Shown here piece by piece: positions 45,439-57,597 of a stretch of DNA of 64,000 bases; the stretch's first letter is position 1; each line of letters begins with the position of its first letter. The notes beneath the pieces are model-generated. The model searched no databases and had not been told where the DNA came from. It worked only from the letters and a program-made list of their open reading frames with translations. The stretch comes from Cymodocea nodosa (Eukaryota > Streptophyta > Magnoliopsida > Alismatales > Cymodoceaceae), in the NCBI GenBank assembly GCA_036874045.1, contig CM072335.1, positions 6,096,001 to 6,160,000 on the forward strand, given 5' to 3'. The translations under genes and the position numbers were made by a program.

Positions 45439-46991
45439 TGTTGAATATTTTGTTTTGATGATGTGTGCTGAATGAAAGTAATCATATTTGCTCAATTACT
45501 ATTGCTTGTGAAAAGAAATTAACAACATTAATTAATACAGAAAAAGCTTACTGATATAAATACTTGTTTGTATTGGATTTAAAATTATACTTTTAAATAA
45601 CTAGTCATTTCATTGCATTAATTTTCTCATTTAACTAAATGTTAAGTTAACGTGTGTTTTTATTGAAAAGCATGATATATTTTAAAGTTATATTTTTTGT
45701 ATCATGAACAGTGCACGTTTAGACAACTCGTTAAGTTAGAGTGTTATTTGTATAGAGGTTATGTGAGATGTGAGAACTCATTGAGTTAGAGGCTTAAAGA
45801 TTAAAATAGGTCACGTGAGAACTCGTTAAGTTAGTGTTGTACACGTGGTGAAATTAAAAGTTACGAATGTTATATTGTATCACGTGAGGTGCACATGTTT
45901 AACTTGTTAAGTTAACATAACTAAATGTGTTGAGTTGCTATATTGAACACTAAGGTAACACGTTAGGTTAGCGTTATAAAACTTAAGTTGTTATTTTTTA
46001 CATGTGGTAAAATTCTTATTATAAAAATATTTGTTTATTACTGGTTTGTTAAGTTATCTGTAACACAATAGAGATGGTACATTGAGTTATCGTAACACCA
46101 CGAAGCTGGTTCGTTGAGTTAGCATAACACCACAGACTTAGTTCGTTGAGTTAGCTATAGTACTTGTCACGTAAATTGGCATATGAGGAACTCGTTAAGT
46201 TAGAAATGTTAAGTTAATATTTGCTTGTGTTACTCGTTTAGTTAACATTAAAGTAATGACTTATTATTACATTTGATGAAAAATTTTGGACGAGAAAGTT
46301 TATTTTGCAGAAAATTTTTAGAGATCCAAGATTGATGATTAAAGAAAATTTGAAATGTAAACGTAGGTAAGAATGTGTGTATTTCGATGAAGGAAAAAGA
46401 AAAGACGTGAAGAAGTGGAAAACTGGTAGTGATTAAACGTGGAGGATATGTATGAAATGAAGATATAGTATAAAGGCATAGAATTCTCGTTGATCAACTA
46501 TCCCTGCACACCAAACAAACAATCTTTTCAGAGATCAAAAACACTCTTCGGGGAAAAGCTCTCAGATGAAAGAAAATTTAGTGAAGCAGAAAAGGTCAGA
46601 TTTATGTCACTAAAGATCTAAAGTATTAACAAAAAGCAAATTCGGTGAAGTAGAGAACAACGAGATATTCATCACTGAAGAATTGCTGAAGAAGAAAAAG
46701 AAGAAGAAGAAGAAGAAAGATCTTAATAGGGAGAAATGTTTTAAAATTCTGCATATTAGTTTTCTCTATTTGCAGTTATGAAATTGTATAGATGAAACAT
46801 GGTATCAATATATAATTGCATCTACAATTTCTGAGGAGAATTGAATTGTATATTGTAATTGAAACCTTGAATAAAATGATTTTATGAAAACAATGTCTCA
46901 ACTTGTTTTTAAGTATTGAAGTTTCAATTATAATTAGAAAAAGTTGAAAAACATAATTCACCCCCCTCTTGTGTAGTCATACGATCCTACA
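45439..46991 (+). repeat. Solo LTR of the SirA family
   Basis: TGTTGAATATTTTG ... ACGATCCTACA, 1553 bp, with perfect target duplication CTAGC at 45434-45438 and 46992-46996. No internal sequence is present, so it arose by recombination between the two LTRs of a full element. It carries the shared cassette (about 45880-45990) and the TATA-like GTATAAAGG. Confidence 0.9.
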
Positions 46992-49078
46992 CTAGCAATT
47001 ATATCTTATAAAATGTATTACCACTTTGTTGTCATTAGTTTTTGTAGGAATAGCTTCTATCCATTTAGATACATAATCCACCCCTAACAATATATAATTA
47101 AATTGATTAGACATAGGAAATGGACCCATAAAATCTATTCCCCACACATCAAAGATTTCAACTTCAACAATAGGGTTCAAAGACATCATATTCCTCTTTG
47201 ATATCTTTCCTATTTGTTGACATCTTAAACAACTTAAGCAGTATTTATGAGCATCTTTGAATAGTGTTGGTCAATAGAATCTATATTGCAGAATTTTGGC
47301 AGCAGTTTTCCCTGAACCAAAATTTCCTCCACATGCTTGGTTATGGCAGAAAGACAATATGCTCTAATATTCAGTTTCTGGAATACACCTCTTTAAAATC
47401 ATATCAGGATATTTCTTAAATAAGTATGGGTCTTCCCAATAGTAATATTTCACTCTTGAAAAGAACAATTTCTTATCCTATCTATTCCAATCCTTAGGTG
47501 TTAAACCAGTAACTATGTAATTAACTTTGTCTGCATACCAAGGCATTATTTTTATGGTCATTAATTGTTCATCAAGAAAATTATCCTTAATTTCAATATT
47601 TGATTTTTCTATTTGTAATCTTGATAAATGGTCTACTACTATATTCTCACAACTTTTTTTATCTTTAATTTCTAGATCAAATTCTTGCAATAACAATATC
47701 CACTAGATCAATCTAAGTTTAGTCTCTTTCTTTGCTATTAGGTGTTTTAAAGCTGAGTGATCCATGTATACTATCACTTTAGCTCCAATCAGATATGATC
47801 TAAACTTTTTTAAGGCAAATACCACAGCTAATAGTTCTTTTTCTGTAGTTGTATAATTAACTTGAGCATCATTTAAAGTTTTTCTTGCATAATGAATCAC
47901 TCTAGGAGATTTTTCTATCTTCTGTCTAAGCACTACTCCTACAGCAAAATCAAATGCATCACACATTAATTCAAATGAATGGCTCCAATTAGATGCTTGT
48001 ATTATAGGAATTGAAATTAAGCTAGTTTTAAGCTTGAAAAATGTTTTTTTGCAATTTTCATCAAAGTTAAATGGGACATCTTTTAATAGATTAGTTAAAG
48101 GTCTAGCTATTTTTCTAAAATCTTTAATGAATCTTCTATAAAATCTTGCATGTCCTAAAAATGATCTAATATCTTTTACTGAATTAGGTTTTGGTTGATT
48201 AGAAATTACTTCTATTTTAGCTTTATCTACTTTCAACCCTTTCTTTAAAACATGTCCCAAGACTATTCCTTGTTTAACCATGAAGTGACATTTTTTCCAA
48301 TTTAGAACCAGATTTTTCTCCACACAGCATTTTAATACTTGGTCTAAATTGTTTAAGCACACTTCATATGAAGTTCCATATAGTAAAATCATTCATAAAT
48401 ATTTCTAAAAAATCTTCAGTAATTCTAGTGAATATGCCCTACATACACATTTAAAAGGTAGCTAGTGTATTACATAATCTGAATAGCATCCTCTTAAAAG
48501 CATAAGTTCCATTAGGACATGTGAAAATTGTTTTCTCTTGATCCTCTAATGCTATTAGAACTTGGTTATATCCTGAATAACCGTCTAGGAAAAAAAAAAT
48601 TCTTGCCTTGCTAATTTCTTTAGCATTTGATCTATAAAAGGTAAGGGAAAATGATCTTTCCTAGTTAGAGCATTCAACTTTCTATAGTCTATACTCACTC
48701 TCCAGCCTAATTGGATTCTAGTAGGTATCAAGTTCTAACTTTCATTCCTAATAACTGTTAATCCTGATTTCTTGGGAACTATATGGATTGGACTAACCCA
48801 TGAGCTATCAGAAATTGGATAAATTATGTCATTATCTAACCATTTCACTATTTCCTTCCTGACTACTTCTTTAAGGTTTGGATTTAATCTCCTCTCAGGA
48901 ATTCTAACTGGTTTAGCATTCTCTTCTAAATATATGTGGTGACAACATAAAGTTGCACTTAACCCTTTTATATTAGTCATAGTCCATCCTATTGCTTCTT
49001 TATAAGTTTTTACTACATCTTTTAATTTAGAAATTTGATCCTCTTTTAAATCAAAGCAATAATGATTGGACATGTTCA
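46992..49078 (-). pseudogene. AthD integrase N-terminus, RNase H and RT
   Basis: Integrase [20 protein letters not shown] keeps the catalytic Asp. RNase H landmarks: [39 protein letters not shown]. The RT catalytic segment at about 48385-48400 reads Phe-Met-Asn-Asp instead of Phe-Met-Asp-Asp and is followed by a frameshift. Frames change relative to the upstream protease. The RT N-terminus (RRLNPNLKEVVRKEIVKWLD) ends near 49079. Confidence 0.8.
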
Positions 49079-50944
49079 TTTTTCTTCTAGAAATATATAG
49101 GTTAATTCAGGAGGTAAATGTTTTAAATCTAAATGTTGACCATCAGAAGCTAGAGCTCCTAATTGAACATTTTCATCTTCTATACTGCACTCTTCTTGAT
49201 CTCCTTCTACATCTATGCTTTCACTTACTTCTAAAGTTTCAGAATCTAGTTGTTTATTTAATTCTTCTTGTATCACGTTATCTAGCATATCTCCTTCATC
49301 TTCTAAAAAGTCTATAGTATGTAAGGACATTTCTAACTCCTCAAACTTTTTAGATTTGAAAATGTTTAGTTGAGTATCCTCATTACCATATGCTAATTTC
49401 ATCACTCCAGTTTTACAATTTATAACAACCCCTAATGTTACTAAGAATGACCTTCCTAAAATTAAAGATGTATCATGATTCTGATGCTTAATTTGTTGGG
49501 AATCCAATATCACAATATCGATAGGATATATGAAGTTTTTTATTTTAATTAGGACATATTCTATTTTTTCTCTAGGGTATCTTATACTTCTATCAACTAA
49601 TTGAATGACAATCCTAATAGGGATAAAGCCTTTTAATTCTAAGGATGTAAATATATCACTAGGCATAACATTTATACCTGCACCTAGGTCAATTAAGGTT
49701 TTTTCCAGAATGGTATTTCCTATGGTGCATGATATCATAGGGATTCTTAGATCAAATAACTTTTTAAGAATTTGTGGTAGAAATAGGGAACTACTTTGCT
49801 CAGCTAAAAAGACTTTCCTTAAAACTTTTCACTCTCTTTTCTTAGTACACAAATCCTTAAGAAATTTAGCACATGGTGGCATTTTCTGCAATAAATCTAA
49901 TAAAGGAATGTTAACTTGTACTTTTTCAAAAATTTCTCTAATTTTTTCTTATTTTTTAGGAAATGTTTGTTATAATCTTTCAGGATAGGGTGCTAATGAT
50001 TGTGATTTACAAGATTCTTTTTCTTTCATTTCATTCTTTTGATCATTTTTTATCTCATTTTCAGATTCAAATTTTTCTTCATTGATTTCTAAGTTTTCAG
50101 ATATTACATTTACATTATCATTTTTAATTTTGTTCTTATCCACCTTCACATTACTTTCTTTTTGAATTCTTGGTGGTATATCAGTTCTAGAACTTAATGT
50201 TATACATACATCTTCTAGATTTTCATTACTTTCATGATGTTCTTCTATTTCATTTTCATAATTCTGATCTTCAATTGTTTTCAGTTTTAAATTACATTCT
50301 TTAAATTCTATTTCTTTGGTATTTTCTTTTGTATGTATGTCTTGCAAATTATGCAGATCTGTAACATTAAAGTTTTCATTGGTATTTTCTTGTTCCATAA
50401 CTTGTAATTTCTTTGTAAATTCATCCAATACTTTTAGCTTTCTTTTAAGATCATCTAGTCTCATTACATTCAATTTTTGATCAATTTTCATTATGGTTTT
50501 TTCAGTTTCATATGTGATATCGATTTTAGGTTCTAAATATTCTTCCCTATAATTTAATTGGTTGACTTCTTGTTGCTGACACATGTGTTGTTTTAGTTTG
50601 TCCATGTTTCGCTCTAAACTACGCTTAAGTTTGTCATACCTATCCCAAACTTGCTTATCTCTCAACATATTACTTGTTGTAAATTGATCATTAGTTGGGT
50701 AAACTATAGGATTCTCATACTCAGTTCTATTATATTGAATATAATTCAATTGTTGTTCATGTGATCTAACCATTGACAATCGTCTCAGTTTCAAATAATT
50801 AGAAATATCATGACCTTCCAAATTGCAAAATTCACATATGCTAACTACAGGTTTTAGAAATCTTTGAGCATAAGCATATGCCATATTCTCAATTATATAA
50901 TAAAAACACACAACACTCCCTCTGATACTAAAACAAAACAACAC
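49079..50944 (-). pseudogene. AthD zinc-knuckle ORF and protease
   Basis: Start region AYAYAQRFLKPVVSICEFCN, then LEGHDISNYLKLRRL, where the last knuckle Cys is Tyr. A charged linker (LKRKLKVLDEFTKKLQVMEQ) follows, then protease TIGNTILEKTLIDLGAGINVMP with the intact Asp-Leu-Gly and LILGRSFLVTLGVVINC. The longest piece, 50944-49970, is open for 324 codons. Several stops follow near 49750-49970. Confidence 0.8.
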
Positions 50945-50971
50945 TCACAGTTGCTTAGCTTCTCAATCCTT

Positions 50972-50984
50972 GACAACAGCGCTA
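50972..50984 (-). other. AthD primer binding site
   Basis: Minus-strand TAGCGCTGTTGTC, a decayed form of TGGCGCCGTTGCC, at the position equivalent to the AthE site. The 5' LTR should start at about 50992 (TGTATTGTTG), but its sequence is soon interrupted. Confidence 0.65.
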
Positions 50985-51386
50985 GAAAACCTGTATTGTT
51001 GTGAAAAGTTAAATCAGAAACTTGTCTATTAGGAGGTGTTAGGACCTGATGGCTTACCAGAGGGGGGGTGAATGGTAATATTTTGATTTCTTAAATGTAA
51101 ATTCAGGAGATTAACAATGAATGACTAATTGACAATGAAATTTAGCTAGCACATAATAACAAATAATGCACATAGGGATTTTAGGTGGTTCACCACTAAC
51201 GGCTAGTCCACCCCCAAGGGATACTTGGGCTTCACTAAGCTTTCACAAATTTACAAACACTTGCTTTAAGGTCAAAGCAAGAACCAACCAATTGAGCTGA
51301 GCTTTCTAGTCGTAGCTCCAACCAACCTATCTCTAAAGTTTTCAGTTGGTGCACTGTTTGGTTGCTTTAGGTGGCACTAGAGAACT
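50985..51386. repeat. LTR fragments between AthD and the next gypsy LTR
   Basis: From 51037 (TGTTAGGACCTGATGG) to about 51353 the sequence resembles the first few hundred bases of the SirG LTRs, including GTGGTTCACC and GGCTAGTCCACCCCC. At 51360-51386 a PBS-like remnant GGTGGCACTAG precedes the next LTR. No gene is present. Confidence 0.6.
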
Positions 51387-53292
51387 TGTTTAGTTCCCAG
51401 GCAACAACACCAAATAACTTGTATTTGTTAACTTCTGTTTTTAACTTGGTTAATTTGTCTTTATGCTTATATCAATAATTTCTTTTTAGAAGTAAACAAA
51501 CAACCTTTCACACAAATTAGATATTAATTCCAATTTGTATTTTAACTGCAAGTGCACAGTGTATATTGTATTTGTGTGCAAGTACAGGTCGATCCCACAA
51601 AGAATTGAGTAAGAATTGTGTACTGTTCCATTTTTTATATTATACTTAATGTGTTTAGTAATCACTCCGTTGAGTTACAGTTAACACAACGGACTAAGTT
51701 CAAGGAGTTATAGCTAACTCAACGGACTAATCTCATGGACTTAAGTTAAATCCACAAGCCCATCTTTCCAGTTTAATACTGCTATTTACAGAGGAATTCG
51801 GCCAACCATTGGACGATTCCACAGATTGTAAATAACATCAATTAACCTCTTTAATGCTAGTTAATATTAGATTTATCATTAAGCAACACTAACATTCAAA
51901 TATTTCAAATAGTAACCATTAGAATCTTTAAGTATCTGGAACAAATCGATTTCAGTAAACTGTAATACTATTTACTATTTTCTGAATCAAACAAACATAA
52001 AACATTCACAATACTAACAATGATAACTTTAATCACTATACAAAACAAACAATACAACACTTAAATACTAAATATAAACACAGATAAGTTGTTGTTTTGA
52101 GATGTTCATGAAAATGGGCGAAAGGTGAAATGTAAAAATCTCTATCGATAGTAAATACTTCCGTCACTACATGCTATGCGATTACACCATTGAAAACTTA
52201 ATTACTTACAATTCTGCCTCCTCTCCCTATAGAATCGTGAGTCCAGAATTGCAAGATGATCTCCTCTTCAGCATACTAGCATCAACCCGAAACCAAGGCT
52301 AGAAGCTTTATGATCTCCTGAGATATGAGTCGGGGCTTGGTGAAAATGGTTTCCCTTCCCACAACGCAATCAATCCTCACAGTGGTTGTCAACCACCGTG
52401 TTTGGCTCGGAATTGACCCAACATCAGGAAAGTATCCTCATAGACCTTCGATGGTTGGTGATTATGGTAATGTTGGTGATGTTGGTGAATTGTTGGTGAT
52501 GGTGTGGATGATTCAGTTAACTTCCGACGCTACCTGCAGTTAGCGTGGTCCTCCACCTTTACACACACTGCCACACATCGCCAACCACACCTTCTTCGTT
52601 TTTTCTCCTCTTCTTTTATATTTCTTCAGTAGTAACTGCTTCTACTTTAGATGATCGGTTGAATTTCCTTCATTTAGATCAACGATGGTGATTTCTTCTC
52701 CCTTCCACGAATGAATTCCTGCGTGATACGTGTAATCGTGGTTTTCCTTCGAATGTCCTGTTTCTGTAATCGCTATAGTGGTATATTAGAAATTAAATAG
52801 TCTATGGAGTTATAGATAACTCAACAGACTTACTTCGTTGATTTAACTATAAAACACGTGCAATAAAGAAATAAGCTGCTAACATAATGCGTTACCTTAG
52901 TGTGTATTCATATAACTCAATGCGTACAGTTATGCTAACTTAACGAGTAAAACATGTGCATCTCACGTGATATACTAAAGCATTTAAATTCAACACGTGC
53001 ACTTCAGGGAATAATAAAATATTCTTTAAAACATAATTGTCTAGTACATTAAACATAACTCTCTGAAATAATAGAAAACTCGGATACTTAAGAATTTCAT
53101 AGACTACAATTTACCAACAGTTTAGAAATGTAATAAATTAACATTAATTCCCTGAAATTATGTAAATTCTTTCATTAAAGCATATAACAGTGCAATTATA
53201 ACATAATGGCTTAATTCTCATATGATAAGCTAAATATTATGCAATTAACCATCATTTAATCGTTACTATTATGCACTTTTTCATTCTAAACA
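51387..53292 (-). repeat. Athila-type LTR bordering AthC (1906 bp)
   Basis: Plus-strand TGTTTAGTTCCCAGG ... TTCATTCTAAACA, colinear with the AthE LTRs. It has the AthC polypurine tract on its right, making it the AthC 3' LTR. It also has a PBS-like remnant on its left, as a 5' LTR of AthD would. The shared cassette lies at 52876-53000 and the TATA region at about 52613-52622. Confidence 0.8.
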
Positions 53293-53303
53293 CTTCCCCC
53301 ATA
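53293..53303 (-). other. AthC polypurine tract
   Basis: Minus-strand TATGGGGGAAG, identical to the AthE tract. A second similar tract lies at 54797-54813. Confidence 0.8.
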
Positions 53304-53318
53304 CTTAAATTTTGCTAG

Positions 53319-53706
53319 TCCCTTAGCAAATTAAGATTTAATTAGTTGATCTTTCTAAAGTGATAGAATTAATTCTTCACCTAGTTCTTCTTCAAAATAA
53401 TAAATTAGATTACTATATAGATTTTTGGTATGTTTCAATAATTTGTTTTAACTTTGTTTTCTCCTCTTCAACCTGCAAATATACTTGGAATATATGTAAA
53501 TTACATACAAAATCCCTTAGCAAACTAAGATCTAATTAGTTGGTCTTTTTAAAATGCTAGAATTAATTTTTCACCTAGTTCTTCTTCAGAATAATAATTT
53601 AGATTACTATATAGATTTTCTGTATGTTTTAGTAATCTATTTTAACTTTGTTTTCTCCTCTTCAACCTACAAATATACTTAGAATATATGTAAATTACAT
53701 ACAAAA
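53319..53706. repeat. Tandem duplication of 194 bp in AthC
   Basis: Two adjacent copies start TCCCTTAGCAAA at 53319 and 53513, with about 90% similarity by eye. AthE has one copy (about 21115-21290). It arose after the AthC and AthE lines split. Confidence 0.75.
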
Positions 53707-54650
53707 TATATCAGCATCACATAGGTGTTAATTATATTATCATTTGTTCTTCTTTTCAGCATCTATCATCCTGAATTTTCCAATATGATTTCTAGAATAA
53801 ATTTCAAGTACATATGAATCAAAACACAATCCAATTCAATATGATTAAGACAAGTAGAATAAAGAATTGTATCTCAAATAAACAACTTCAAAAGTCTATT
53901 CTAAATTCATACTTCAGCAATTTTAGATAACATAACATACACTCGATTCAAAAGATATCTGTATTTCATAAAACACTTGTATCTTTTCAAAACATTATAT
54001 GCATATTTGTACTTTAAAAGTTAATTTGACAAGCTTTAATCATACAAGAGCTTTCTAGTGTACCCATGTATCAAGCTTTCAGTCAACAATCCTAGATCTG
54101 ATCAAGATCTTAGGTTGCTAGATTTAAAGAGTCCTTTTCAGGTCAACAATCCTTACAATATGTTTAAGTACAAAAGGCTCGTGATCAAACAAGTCAATAA
54201 ACTCTCAAAGTTTTTCTCTTTTATTATTATTTTTTTTTCACAATACAGTATATGTACGTATTTCATTAATACAGATGCAATAAAACACAAATCTCATATA
54301 GTCCTGCTTCTATTATTTACTAAAAATATGAATCCATATCAATAAGCTCATACTTTTTCTTTAGTTTAATAAGCTCTACACATAAATCATTCTACAAGTT
54401 TAATCAATCAAATTAAATGTATCCTTGATCATATGTATTTCATTTAATCCAAAAATCAACATTTCAGCTCTTTCAGGATTTCAGATAATTTACTGAGTTT
54501 TAGTTAAGCATTCTGATTTCATTTTAAAATCGGGAAATTGTTAAACTCATAAAATTCAGCAACAACATAAGATACTATATCTAGATTTGTATGAATAATA
54601 AAATTTGTAGCATCTTATATAAGATTATAAATATAACATTCAAGAAGTTA
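53640..54650 (-). other. AthC copy of the shared noncoding block
   Basis: Matches AthE 21225-22270 throughout; the core is at 54005-54165. From 54650 to the F-box-like gene there is only AT-rich sequence with the second polypurine-like tract (54797-54820) and a GTTGATTTAGC/AACTCAACGAA motif pair at about 54888-54915. Confidence 0.7.
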
Positions 54651-55264
54651 TAGTTCTTAAAAATTTTACAACTTCAATTATCGAATAGTTACTACAAGTT
54701 CTTGTTCAAAAAATTTTTCAATTTCCACAGACAGAATTTTTGCAGTACCATTCTAATTCCTCTAATTAACAAAATTACATGGCTGTTACTTTAATTACCT
54801 CCCCCCATACCTACATTTTGCATTGTCCTTAATGTAAAAGATTTTACAATAAATACAGTAATTGTAGCAGGCATGAATATTGTTTCGTTGATTTAGCATC
54901 TAACTCAACGAACTTAGTTGAAATGAAAATTCAGGATAAGTAATCAATTACATACCTTGTCCTTTTGTATCTCCTTCAATATCTTCCAATTTTTGATTCT
55001 GAAAAACTTTTCATTCACACATAAAAGCAAAGTATATAACAAAATAACAATTTAACTTGTTAAATCAGTGTCTTGTGTGGAACCCAAGCTCCTATGCCTT
55101 TGGTGGCTCACAAGCAAACCAATTGGTTTCCCAGAACAGATACCAACAAACTGGATTGATATTTTGTTTTTCTTTTTTTTTATATAATAAAACTAAATTT
55201 AAAATTTTTCTTTTCAAAAAAAAAATGCAGAATACACACAACATTAAAAGCACAGAATCATAGT

Positions 55265-56396
55265 TTAAAAACATGATTGAAAAGTAGTAACAAATGGAAT
55301 AAACGTGTCAGTCCATGCAAACTTTTTAGGCATAATTCTTCTTGCTATTAATTCTGTTTTAATGCAATTTGCTTTCCTTTTTAGCTTGTAAACTTGCAAT
55401 ATGTTATCAATACTAAATATAAGTGTATTACCATTAATGAAATGCAGAAAGGGATCCGCTTGTGTTCCAAGATAATGTAGCTATTTCTATTTCTACATCT
55501 ATTTCAATATATTCTTCTTCCCACTTTCATTCATTTAGGTATTTCATAATCCATATTTGAAATTTCTTCAATTCATCCCACCATCTTATTAGACATACAG
55601 TAAGATCATCATATTCATTATACCACATTCCCAATTGAATTTGATCATATTTTGAAGTCGGTGGTTTAACTATATCACTTAGTATAGGTGATATTTCTAT
55701 AAAATCATCATAACTATCTATGCTCACTATGTATAAATTAGATCTAAATGCAACTAATATATTTGTGACTAGATATATATATCCATCAAGTATGACATGC
55801 ATGTTGTTAATTAATGATTTCTGTCCTAGATATATCATAGTATTTTTAGTCCAAGATCTATTCAGAAAATTATACACACTTAAGCATAAATCTTCATCCC
55901 AATTTCCAGTTGGTCTCCAATAATATAATTTTTCCAGAATGACCGAATTTTTATCAGAAAATATTAAAGCTGACCCACAATTTTCAGTTGGTACTTCATA
56001 TCTATTAGGCCTTCCTATATTCCATTCTTCTCTTGTGATAGGATTTCTAATCAAAATGTCGGGTAACAAAATTACATACCTTGGTTTGGTTCTATATATA
56101 ATTAATTCTTCATCCATCCCCATAATATGATCTATTCCTTTTAATGTATTGGGTGGAATTCCAACAATTTCTTCCATATCCAGATATTCATAGCAGATTG
56201 AACTACGATTAAATGACTTCCATAAAAATCCATCTCTAATCTTAGTCATCTTTGCAACTTGTAGTCTATGAAAATATTTTTCTCTAACACAGTCTTTGAT
56301 TTTCTTTGATACACAACACAATCTGCATAGATCTTTAGCTAACAGGTTACTAAATACTTCCCTTAGTGCATCCAGTGGTAATTTCCTCAATTCCAT
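55265..56396 (-). pseudogene. AthC captured F-box-like gene
   Basis: Start at ATG 56394-56396 (MELRKLPLDALREVFSNLLA). The F-box spans about residues 5-45 (LCRLCCVSKKIKDCV), then RNPITREEWNIGRPNRYE, SVYNFLNRSW, VILDGYIYLV and IVSIDSYDDFIEI, as in F-box-associated repeats. 289 codons are open to a TGA at 55527-55529, where AthE has Trp. Further on, a five-base deletion at about 55443 shifts the frame before the conserved end. This is the best preserved copy, largely constrained in sequence. A splice-acceptor-like TATACAG ends 11 bases before the ATG. Confidence 0.75.
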
Positions 56397-56730
56397 CTAT
56401 TGTGATACTGTATAAGATAAACAAAAATTAATAGAGACAAAATTAACATAGCTACTTCACACCCTCGTGGAGTTAGGTCATAACTCAACGGACTAAGTTC
56501 ATTGAGTTAAGTAATAACTCTACGATACTACTAACTATAATTAAACTTACATTTTCTTTTCTTTTTTATATTTTTCTACTTACTATATTATATATAGTTA
56601 CTTCAGTTATACTGTTTCATTCAGCTACCCTCCTAGAGGAGGTATCAATTTCATTAACAATTCTGTTGATAGGATTAAGTATTACTTACATTGGCAATCC
56701 TCTAGTAGATCTAACTTCCATTGATTCTTT
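56397..56730 (-). promoter_or_regulatory. AthC spacer between gag and F-box-like gene
   Basis: Contains the acceptor-like site at 56408-56427 and the motif array CTCGTGGAGTTA, AACTCAACGGA, TTCATTGAGTTA at 56463-56525, exactly parallel to AthE. Confidence 0.45.
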
Positions 56731-57597
56731 CTATCTAGGGGGTATATTTCTATTTATATTTTAATTTTGAATTGCAACATTTCCAAATACAAGATCCAGT
56801 CAATTGTTTAATTGTTGGATTATCTTTTCTAATTTTTCTATTCTAGAACCTTATTCAATTAAAGCTTCATAGCTTATATTGTTGTCATTTATATTTTCTC
56901 CTCCGTGAAAATTTTTGTTTCTCCAAGATAAATTCGGGTGATTTCTCCCATTAGGGTTATAAGAATTTCCAAAGTTATCTTTCTGGTTTCTAGCATAAAT
57001 AACATCTAAATCATTAACATTTGCATTCTTTTCTGCTAGCTTTTGATTTAATGATAACTCTTCTATTTTCTTTGTTAATTCAGTTAATTTAACTTCAAGC
57101 ATAGTGCTTGAATCTATTTCATGCATTCCCCTTGGCAATATTCTTTTATCTGTAATAGCTTCAGCTGAGTTTTCCCACTGTGTAATTCTTTTTGCAAAGT
57201 TTTCTAAATATGCCCATGCTTCTTCACTACACAATTTTAAAAATCTATTCTGACAAGTAGATTCTAATAAAGATTTCGTTGAAACATCTATGCCTTCATA
57301 AATTATACCTATTAATTGTACTTTACTCATTGCATGATGTGGACATTGAGTCAGTAAATCTTTAAATCTTTCAAAATATTTCTAGAATGATTCTCCCTGT
57401 TTTTGGCTACACATTAATATTTCCTTCTTCTTTTTAATCGTTTGATGTGTTGGATAATATTTTTCTAGAAAAACAGAGCAAAATTCAGTCTATGTAGAAA
57501 TTGAATCCGACGACAAAGTATATAACCATCTCTTAGCTATGTCTTTTAAAGAAAAAGGGATATATCTAAGTTTAGTAGCATCAATACTCATGTTCGG
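56731..57597 (-). pseudogene. AthC gag core, cut by SirB
   Basis: The C-terminal two thirds of the gag core (CPHHAMSKVQLIGIIYEGID, KLTELTKKIEELSLNQKL, NSYNPNGRNHPNLSWRN) with several stops. SirB inserted in the codons for MSNMSIDAIK, so the N-terminal part is displaced beyond the window. Confidence 0.8.

Noticed and set aside
45301-45495. Frame spanning the solo LTR edge into AthD integrase
   Set aside because: It is a chimera of LTR sequence and integrase codons created by the insertion, not a gene.
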